From Firmicutes bacterium UBA5449 (GTDB taxonomy: Bacteria; Bacillota; SHA-98; UBA4971), in NCBI GenBank assembly GCA_002424305.1, contig DIQZ01000074.1:15547-26167 (forward strand): a stretch of DNA of 10,621 bases, written 5' to 3'. The notes under the pieces were generated by a model that was not told where the DNA came from, ran no database searches, and was given only the letters and a program-made list of their open reading frames with translations. Position 1 is the stretch's first letter; each line of letters starts with the position of its first letter. The translations under genes were made by a program, and so were the position numbers. Below, piece by piece: positions 6,530-10,621 of this stretch.

Positions 6530-6813
6530 TAGGAAACGTATGGAGACTCTCGGTTATGGTTAGTATATCTGGTCATCTATGTGGGGTTTATGTATTAAAG
6601 CAGGTCTTATGGAGTATGCCGTCGGATACATTCAAAAGCGCAGGTAGTAAAGACGGCAGTAGAAATAGTGGCAAGTAGTGAATGAATTCAAATATATGGT
6701 CTTACCAATGTCATTTGCATAACATTTGATTAATTTCCATTAAAAGGCTCACGGCTTGCTGTGCTTATTTGATGGGTCCTTAATTTATCTGATAGGTGAC
6801 AAATAAAGAAGGA

Positions 6814-6851
6814 GGGACCGGGCTTAGATTAAGGTCTATACGCCCAGTCCC
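6814..6851 (-). terminator. intrinsic terminator of the second SASP gene
   Basis: Read on the minus strand, ten pairs (GGGACTGGGC with GCCCGGTCCC, one G-U wobble) enclose a second small stem TAGA/TCTA. The hairpin begins 10 bases after the SASP stop codon and is followed by the T-rich tccttctttatttgt. This is a good factor-independent terminator. Confidence 0.85.
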
Positions 6852-6860
6852 CGGATACTA

Positions 6861-7154
6861 CTATGATTCAGGTGTCGTATCTCGTTCTGTTTCCAGAGGA
6901 AGCCCTAGACCGGACTGGAATCCCGCTATGGCTTGAGCAGCCGCTTCCTCAGCGATGGCTTTTCGAGCAGCCTCTATCATTCTCCTAACCATCTGGCCAC
7001 CCACAGCCCCACACTGTCTGGAAGAAAGATTACCCCAATCGCCTTCCTCAAACACCTCTTTGGGGAGGTTAAGTTCTCTGGCAACTTCGTACTTCAGCGA
7101 ATCCAGCGGGCGTTTGGCCCGAGCTTTAGCAGGTTTTTTCTTCCTGGCCGGCAC
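6861..7154 (-). CDS. alpha/beta-type small acid-soluble spore protein with basic N-terminal tail
   Basis: A 97-residue paralogue of the neighbouring SASP. The core contains LKYEVARELNL (20-30), with the Gpr protease site expected after Glu23, and GDWGNLSSRQCGAVGGQMVRRMI (38-60). As in the first SASP, Cys48-Gly49 stands where Asn-Gly is usual. Residues 2-16 (PARKKKPAKARAKRP) form a histone H1-like Lys/Arg/Ala/Pro tail that could add non-specific DNA contacts. The C-terminus is acidic and keeps the shared AGFQSGL (77-83). The start is GTG at 7154, with aaggggggg ending 7 bases upstream; no ATG is available. It lies 72 bases after the second ChrA gene on the same strand. I could not find as good a sigma-G promoter as for the first SASP; a CATAAA at the expected distance is only a partial match. 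Confidence 0.93.
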   Translation of the reverse strand: MPARKKKPAKARAKRPLDSLKYEVARELNLPKEVFEEGDWGNLSSRQCGAVGGQMVRRMIEAARKAIAEEAAAQAIAGFQSGLGLPLETERDTTPES

Positions 7155-7226
7155 TGGAAGTCCCCCCCTTGTTCACCTGTCAGCTTTATGTTTCCCCATA
7201 AGGCTCAACCATATGTGAAGACATAG

Positions 7227-7778
7227 CTATAAAACGGGGACTAACATCATTCCACCCCACAAGACAATAGCAAGCAGGGCTGCTAAAAAAATGCAAATTA
7301 TAGGATGTATCTTCATCTTGAATATCCCGAAGACTACCAGTCCGACAATTACTATTCCCTGAACATCCACAATGGATGCCTTAGCCATTGACAAGGCTGC
7401 ACTTGCTATCATTGCAGTAACTGCCGCTCTAAGCCCTTTTGAAATAGCTTTCACAGTAGGAGTGTCTTTGTACGTCAAGAATAGGGAAGCTAAGGAAATG
7501 ACTATTACAAATGACGGTAAAATTACGCCAATCGTAGCAAAGGCAGCACCCCAAACTCCGGCCATTTTGTAGCCTACATACGTAGCGGAGTTAACAGCAA
7601 TAGGCCCGGGAGTTACTTCAGCGATAGCGATAATGTCAACAAATTCCCTCATTGACAGCCACTTGTTTGCTGTAATGATTTCCTTTTCCATCAGGGGGAT
7701 CATGGCGTATCCCCCGCCAAATGTAAAAAGACCTATTTTTGCAAAAGTGAAAAGCAGCTTAAACAAAATACTTGTCAT
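7227..7778 (-). CDS. ChrA-like chromate transporter half (short CHR protein), second gene of pair
   Basis: A 183-residue membrane protein consisting of one CHR domain. Key motifs are KIGLFTFGGGYAMIPL (14-29), VTPGPIAVNSATYVGY with Pro57-Gly58-Pro59, and GAAFATIGVILPSF. About five or six hydrophobic segments are visible. CHR proteins export chromate or related oxyanions, or take up sulfate-like anions in some cases. Half-size members normally occur as adjacent pairs, and both halves are needed for chromate resistance in Bacillus subtilis. ATG 7778 starts 30 bases after the stop of the sister gene, with a weak ggggct ribosome site, which suggests coupling to the upstream gene. Actual substrate is not shown by the sequence; no ChrB-type regulator or metal-resistance gene is nearby. 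Confidence 0.85.
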   Translation of the reverse strand: MTSILFKLLFTFAKIGLFTFGGGYAMIPLMEKEIITANKWLSMREFVDIIAIAEVTPGPIAVNSATYVGYKMAGVWGAAFATIGVILPSFVIVISLASLFLTYKDTPTVKAISKGLRAAVTAMIASAALSMAKASIVDVQGIVIVGLVVFGIFKMKIHPIICIFLAALLAIVLWGGMMLVPVL

Positions 7779-7808
7779 GATTTTGTCAGCCCCTAATAGC
7801 CTGATTGA

Positions 7809-8375
7809 TTATTGAACTTGGTTATTCAACCCTGTAGCCTCATCATCTTTAAAGAGCACGTAGCCTAATGCAGCAGACCCTAGGATCACCGGTATCGGAT
7901 GTATGCCCATAACTGCAACAGCAAGAAAAGCAAGAACACAAATGCCTACTCCCTTAAGATCATGAAGAGCTGTCTTGCCGATGTTAATTGCCGCACTTGC
8001 TACGAGGGCAACCACTGCAGGCCTTATTCCTGAGAAAGCTGCGTTTACAATGGCAGAATCAGTGATTTTTGTGAAATATACTGCGACAACAAGAATTACA
8101 ATAAAAGAAGGCAATACAGTCCCTGCGAGAGCCCAGAGAGCACCTGGAATACCAACAAGTTTATATCCTACAAAGACTGATGTATTAGCAGCTACCGGGC
8201 CGGGAGCGGTCTGAGCCAAAGCCAGTATGTCTATGAAATCTTCAGCCTCAATCCATCCCTTTTCATCCACGACCTCTTTTTGAATGAGAGGAACCATCGC
8301 ATGGCCCCCTCCAAACGTGAATGCGCCTATCTTAAAAAATACTGAGAAAATTTCCAGCAAGAGCCTCATACTCAA
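7809..8375 (-). CDS. ChrA-like chromate transporter half (short CHR protein), first gene of pair
   Basis: A 188-residue single-CHR-domain membrane protein, paralogous to the gene that follows. Motifs are FKIGAFTFGGGHAMVPL (14-30), TAPGPVAANTSVFVGY with Pro58-Gly59-Pro60, and GALWALAGTVLPSF, followed by several hydrophobic helices and a short hydrophilic tail. The two halves probably assemble into one transporter with pseudo-twofold symmetry. I keep the TTG at 8375 because a strong aagggagg lies 6 bases upstream; the ATG at 8369 is in frame but 12 bases from that site, so either is possible. Transcription probably starts in the 357-base spacer, where TGGTATTAT (8477-8485, minus strand) looks like an extended -10 box. 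Confidence 0.85.
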   Translation of the reverse strand: MSMRLLLEIFSVFFKIGAFTFGGGHAMVPLIQKEVVDEKGWIEAEDFIDILALAQTAPGPVAANTSVFVGYKLVGIPGALWALAGTVLPSFIVILVVAVYFTKITDSAIVNAAFSGIRPAVVALVASAAINIGKTALHDLKGVGICVLAFLAVAVMGIHPIPVILGSAALGYVLFKDDEATGLNNQVQ

Positions 8376-8607
8376 GTATAGCCTCCCTTCCTCCTCTTGT
8401 GGCTACTTCTGCCAACTCTCTTCCGGCAACTCTTAATAATATTCCTGCTAAGGATAGGCATTAGCATGTCTATGCCATAATACCATACATTGTCCCGTAT
8501 ACAGAAACCGGAGGCGGTCATACTAGTTCTTGGTAATGATCTTGTTCGGAGATAGCCATAGGGAAGAAAGTACGAATCTAATTGAAGGCCTCATCTTGTG
8601 TGTGCCA

Positions 8608-8665
8608 CGGTCAACGCGCAAGCGGAATTGTCCAAACAAGCGCTTTGCGAAAGCCCGGTTGACCG
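8608..8665. other. unidentified structured element (long imperfect hairpin)
   Basis: Outer arms CGGTCAAC (8608-8615) and GTTGACCG (8658-8665) pair perfectly. Inside, CGCAAGCG (8617-8624) pairs with CGCTT-T-GCG (8641-8649) with one bulged T, and TTGT/ACAA (8628-8631, 8636-8639) closes a 4-base loop. The internal loop is asymmetric: one base on the left, eight on the right. That gives 20 base pairs in 58 bases. It may be a small RNA, a leader element, a dispersed repeat or a second terminator of deoC. I do not recognise a known family. Confidence 0.45.
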
Positions 8666-8674
8666 ATGATGATA

Positions 8675-8706
8675 GGAAGCAGGGAAAAACGTTCCTCCCT
8701 GCTTCC
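8675..8706 (-). terminator. probable terminator hairpin of deoC
   Basis: A perfect 11-base-pair stem (GGAAGCAGGGA / TCCCTGCTTCC) with a 10-base loop begins 26 bases after the deoC stop. No long U tract follows on the minus strand (ctatcatcatc), so it may be a weak terminator or may protect the 3-prime end of the transcript. Confidence 0.6.
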
Positions 8707-8732
8707 GCATATTCAGACCACCCAGATTCAGA

Positions 8733-9527
8733 CTATTGAGCTTGTTTTATGATCTTAACGCCTGCGCTTGCTCCGATCCGGGTTGCGCCTGCTTCTACCA
8801 TTTTGCGCACAGATTCGTAATCTCGAATACCTCCTGCCGCTTTGATGCCCATCTCCGATCCGACTACCTTGCGCATGAGTCTGACATCTTCAACAGTAGC
8901 TCCTCCCGGTCCAAATCCTGTAGAGGTCTTCACAAAGTCAGCTCCGGCTAATTTTGCCAGAAGGCACCCTTTCACCTTCTCTTCATCTGTAAGAAGAGCA
9001 GTCTCTAATATTACTTTGACCAAAGCCTTACCATGAGCAGCGTCTACCACAGCCTCAATATCTCTCTTTACAAGATCATAATCCCCTGACTTTAGAGCGC
9101 CAACATTAATAACCATGTCCACCTCTGAGGCACCATTTGCGATTGCATCCCTACTTTCTATAGCCTTAACCATAGAAGTAGTTGCGCCCAGGGGAAACCC
9201 TATTACAGTGCACACTTTCACCGGTGTGCCTTTAAGAATAGCAGAAGCTAAGCCCACATTTGTGGGATTGACGCAAACAGAAGCAAAACTGTATTCCTTT
9301 GCCTCTTCACATAGGTTCGTGATTTGCTCGCGCGTAGCATCCGGCTTCAGAAGCGTATGATCGATAAGACCGGACACTTTCTGCAAAGCCTGCAAAGCGT
9401 GTGGCTTGCCGACGCAGGTGCCGATTAAGGAGTCAACCGCAGAAACACCGTTTGTTTTCTTAAGTTCCTTCATAAGCTCGTCAGTAATTCTCTCTATTAG
9501 CTGCTCCCGTTCCATGAAGTTAACCAC
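8733..9527 (-). CDS. deoC: deoxyribose-phosphate aldolase with N-terminal extension
   Basis: The enzyme cleaves 2-deoxyribose 5-phosphate to glyceraldehyde 3-phosphate and acetaldehyde in deoxynucleoside breakdown. The class I aldolase barrel starts at about residue 51 (GLIDHTLLKPDAT) and shows EVDMVINVG (Asp137), the Schiff-base lysine in VKTSTGF (Lys200) and KAAGGIR (Lys229). Typical bacterial DeoC has about 220 residues; here about 50 extra residues precede the barrel, including an amphipathic helix EREQLIERITDELMKELKK. I chose GTG 9527 (264 residues) because aaagga lies 6 bases upstream. ATG 9515 (260) has little ribosome site at a usable distance, and the upstream ATG 9566 (277) also lacks one. 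The helix resembles microcompartment targeting peptides, but no shell gene is in view. The cupin gene, 97 bases upstream on the same strand, is probably co-transcribed. Confidence 0.92.
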   Translation of the reverse strand: MVNFMEREQLIERITDELMKELKKTNGVSAVDSLIGTCVGKPHALQALQKVSGLIDHTLLKPDATREQITNLCEEAKEYSFASVCVNPTNVGLASAILKGTPVKVCTVIGFPLGATTSMVKAIESRDAIANGASEVDMVINVGALKSGDYDLVKRDIEAVVDAAHGKALVKVILETALLTDEEKVKGCLLAKLAGADFVKTSTGFGPGGATVEDVRLMRKVVGSEMGIKAAGGIRDYESVRKMVEAGATRIGASAGVKIIKQAQ

Positions 9528-9624
9528 ATCCCGTCCTTTGCCATAAGCAATTTTTTGAAGCCACATTCATGTCTATCCGTGTCCCGTGCTGAACTCATTC
9601 TCCTGAGACAACCAAAATCCTACA

Positions 9625-9963
9625 CTAATCGTTGCCTACCACAGTGTACGGATTCGGTGTCTTTATGACAAGAACGCTAAAGTCATCTTCATCAGCAGCT
9701 CTTAGACCGTGGGGTATGTTCTTAGGGCTAGGAACCATATCACCGGCGGCAACCTCAATATCCTCATCACCAATAATCACATAGCCTGAACCTGAATGCA
9801 CATAGAACAGCACATCAACAGGGGTCTTGTGAGATGGCAATACCTGACCTGGTCCGAGAACTACGTTGGCCACTACAATGTCATCTGTAGAAAGTACTTT
9901 TCGGATCTTAGGACCTCTTGGGGAAGTTACCATTGGAAGCTCTTCCAGTCGAATTCTTTTCAT
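9625..9963 (-). CDS. small single-domain cupin protein
   Basis: A 112-residue beta-barrel protein of the cupin superfamily. Motif 1 is degenerate: GPGQVLPSHKTPVDVLFYVHSGSGYVIIG keeps His45 but has Thr47 where the second His of HxH is usual, and Asp50/Val51 near the usual Glu. Motif 2, GDMVPSPKNIPHGLRA, keeps His85. With two of four ligands left, metal binding is uncertain; it may be a ligand-binding or sensor cupin rather than an enzyme. I chose ATG 9963 because ggaggg lies 6 bases upstream; the ATG at 9987 would put that site inside the gene. It precedes deoC on the same strand, with a 97-base gap, and may be in the same operon. No function can be assigned from sequence. Confidence 0.8.
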   Translation of the reverse strand: MKRIRLEELPMVTSPRGPKIRKVLSTDDIVVANVVLGPGQVLPSHKTPVDVLFYVHSGSGYVIIGDEDIEVAAGDMVPSPKNIPHGLRAADEDDFSVLVIKTPNPYTVVGND

Positions 9964-10089
9964 TGGCATCCCTCCGGTGTTATTCATATTTACTGCTATT
10001 TACTCTTTACTTTTGCCCGTCTTCGATATTACCCTCCCGATTGTGTAACACCAAGGCACATAAATCCCCGGCTTTATGCGAGAAGCTTG

Positions 10090-10104
10090 TGGAATACAAT
10101 TCCA
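10090..10104. repeat. perfect 6-3-6 palindrome in the cupin leader, possible operator
   Basis: TGGAAT-ACA-ATTCCA is a perfect inverted repeat with 6-base arms and a 3-base centre. It lies about 127 bases before the cupin start, downstream of the TTGACA-like box at 10158-10163 on the minus strand. It could be a repressor site. No regulator is in view. Confidence 0.3.
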
Positions 10105-10261
10105 GCTAATGCATATCGTTCCAATTCAATGCTCATATCATATTTAGCGCTGTTTAGTGTCAATCTTATATTATCACATTGTCAATTATTCTAAATACTA
10201 TCAGAAGTCTGTTTTCCGGGGAATTATTGAGAATCACATTATTTTCCGCCCTTATAAAACG

Positions 10262-10400
10262 GTGCTTGGAAAGAGCACGAAATGGGCAATCTCAACTCCT
10301 TTCAGAAGGATTCTGAAACTTCATGTAGAATGTGTTATTCCCACGATTCATTCCGACATCTCAGGAACCACGCGGAAAGAACGACTGTAGAGAGTGTCGG
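10262..10400 (+). promoter_or_regulatory. hairpin-rich leader upstream of the rubrerythrin gene
   Basis: Three inverted repeats follow one another. GTGCT/AGCAC (10262-10266, 10274-10278) is 5 pairs. TTTCAGAA-GGA-TTCTGAAA (10300-10318) is a perfect 8-3-8 repeat. CCGACATCTC with GAGA-G-TGTCGG (10353-10362, 10390-10400) is ten pairs with one bulge. They could be operators or a folded 5-prime leader. No U tract follows any of them, so classical attenuation is not obvious, and no known riboswitch is recognised. Confidence 0.35.
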
Positions 10401-10472
10401 CAACATAATAGGTTTAAGGTAACAAGTTAATGATAACCATAGAAAAAATACAAGAAAGATGGAGGTATCATA

Positions 10473-10621
10473 ATGCAACTTAAAGGGTCTAAGACTGAAG
10501 CCAATTTGATGGCTGCATTTGCCGGTGAATCCCAGGCAAGAAACAAGTATTCATACTTTGCTTCTGTGGCGCGCAGAGAAGGCTATGAGCAAATTGCCGC
10601 GATATTCGAAGAGACAGCAGG
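10473..10621 (+). CDS. rubrerythrin, N-terminal part (C-terminus beyond the window)
   Basis: Only 49 residues are inside the window, but the beginning is diagnostic: KGSKTEANLMAAFAGESQARNKYSYFASVARREGYEQIAAIFEETA. Glu19 in AFAGESQA corresponds to the first di-iron ligand of the ferritin-like four-helix domain; the later ligands and the C-terminal rubredoxin-like domain would lie to the right. Rubrerythrins reduce hydrogen peroxide to water with electrons from NADH through rubredoxin-type carriers and protect anaerobes against oxygen. ATG 10473 has a strong ggagg 7 bases upstream. The gene diverges from the cupin gene and has a long, repeat-rich upstream region. A family member without the rubredoxin domain cannot be excluded. 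Confidence 0.9.
   Translation, partial: MQLKGSKTEANLMAAFAGESQARNKYSYFASVARREGYEQIAAIFEETA

Larger units (their letters stand above)
6468..6860. other. intergenic region between the two SASP genes
   Basis: This 393-base stretch has no convincing gene. It holds the promoter and ribosome site of the first SASP gene at its left end and the terminator of the second SASP gene at its right end (6814-6851). The AT-rich middle, about 6540-6795, shows no clear structure. A plus-strand open frame crossing 6349-6678 overlaps the first SASP gene and has no ribosome site or recognisable domain. Confidence 0.7.
8376..8732. other. intergenic region between deoC and the chrA pair
   Basis: This 357-base stretch has no convincing gene. 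On the minus strand, in order, it holds the deoC terminator hairpin (8675-8706), a larger structured element (8608-8665), an extended -10-like TGGTATTAT (8477-8485) without a clear -35 box, an inverted repeat TGCTAA/TTAGCA (8446-8451 and 8461-8466), and the purine-rich ribosome site of the first chrA gene. A plus-strand frame at 8530-8739 runs through these hairpins and looks spurious. Confidence 0.7.
9964..10472. other. divergent intergenic region between cupin and rubrerythrin genes
   Basis: This 509-base AT-rich stretch has no convincing gene; open frames crossing it lack ribosome sites and protein-like composition. For the minus strand there is TTGACA (10158-10163) with TATGAT (10137-10142), 15 bases apart, a palindrome at 10090-10104 and a hairpin CATAAA/TTTATG (10059-10064, 10073-10078). 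For the plus strand there is a weak TTGAGA/TATAAA pair (10227-10232, 10253-10258; 20-base gap) followed by three inverted repeats before the rubrerythrin start. No clear PerR-type box was seen. Confidence 0.6.

Noticed and set aside
6349..6678. Plus-strand open frame of 109 codons
   Set aside because: It is antisense to the first SASP gene and its promoter, with no ribosome site or domain.
8608..8665. Integron attC-like site, because the element ends in GGTCAAC and GTTGACC
   Set aside because: Each core misses the RYYYAAC/GTTRRRY consensus at one position. The bulge pattern expected of attC is absent, and no integrase or gene cassettes are nearby.
8530..8739. Plus-strand open frame of 69 codons between chrA and deoC
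   Set aside because: It runs through two strong hairpins, ends in deoC and has no convincing ribosome site.
9528..9566. Longer deoC start at ATG 9566
   Set aside because: It lacks a ribosome site, whereas GTG 9527 has aaagga at a good distance. The longer form is possible but less likely.
9796..10390. Several plus-strand open frames in and beyond the cupin gene, including 9796-10194 and 10157-10390
   Set aside because: They overlap the cupin gene or cross the inverted repeats, lack ribosome sites and have no protein-like pattern.

Overview
The window looks like chromosomal DNA of an anaerobic, endospore-forming member of the Bacillota (clostridial or related lineage). Two alpha/beta-type small acid-soluble spore proteins (SASPs) are the clearest lineage evidence. 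A rubrerythrin, a DegV protein, strong purine-rich ribosome binding sites and several TTG/GTG starts fit this. The species cannot be named from the sequence. I saw no tRNA, rRNA, CRISPR array, insertion sequence or phage gene.

Layout. Positions 1-2299 (minus) hold one open reading frame, cut by the left edge, that joins a GHL10-type glycoside hydrolase domain to a GH3/NagZ-type beta-N-acetylhexosaminidase behind a lipoprotein-like signal. Across a divergent spacer, 2567-4549 (plus) carries an RDD-family membrane protein, a tiny XRE-type helix-turn-helix protein and a membrane-anchored Amidase_6 cysteine peptidase. This is a small cell-envelope cluster. A zinc-ribbon miniprotein (4573-4770, minus) follows, then a DegV-family lipid-binding protein (5065-5952, plus). 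A strong bidirectional terminator at 6047-6072 separates DegV from a long minus-strand block. In order of transcription that block is cupin (9963), deoC (9527), a pair of short chromate-transporter subunits (8375 and 7778), and two SASPs (7154 and 6467). The right edge cuts the start of a plus-strand rubrerythrin (10473 onward).

How the genes fit together. The leftmost hydrolase and the Amidase_6 protein both look like exported wall-remodelling or wall-recycling enzymes. The SASPs coat forespore DNA; one has a sigma-G-like promoter and the other a clear intrinsic terminator. The cupin and deoC genes probably form one unit; DeoC has an N-terminal helix like those that target enzymes to bacterial microcompartments. 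The two ChrA-like proteins are the usual paired half-size transporter.

Most unusual observations. (1) The start region of degV carries a near-copy of the start of the upstream RDD gene. The only two differences in a 21-base core are silent in the RDD frame, yet DegV reads the core in another frame. (2) GHL10 and NagZ are fused, with a tandemly duplicated linker. (3) A 58-base structured element lies between deoC and chrA. (4) Both SASPs have Cys-Gly where the family usually has Asn-Gly. (5) The rubrerythrin leader is long and hairpin-rich. No wholly new multi-gene system is evident.
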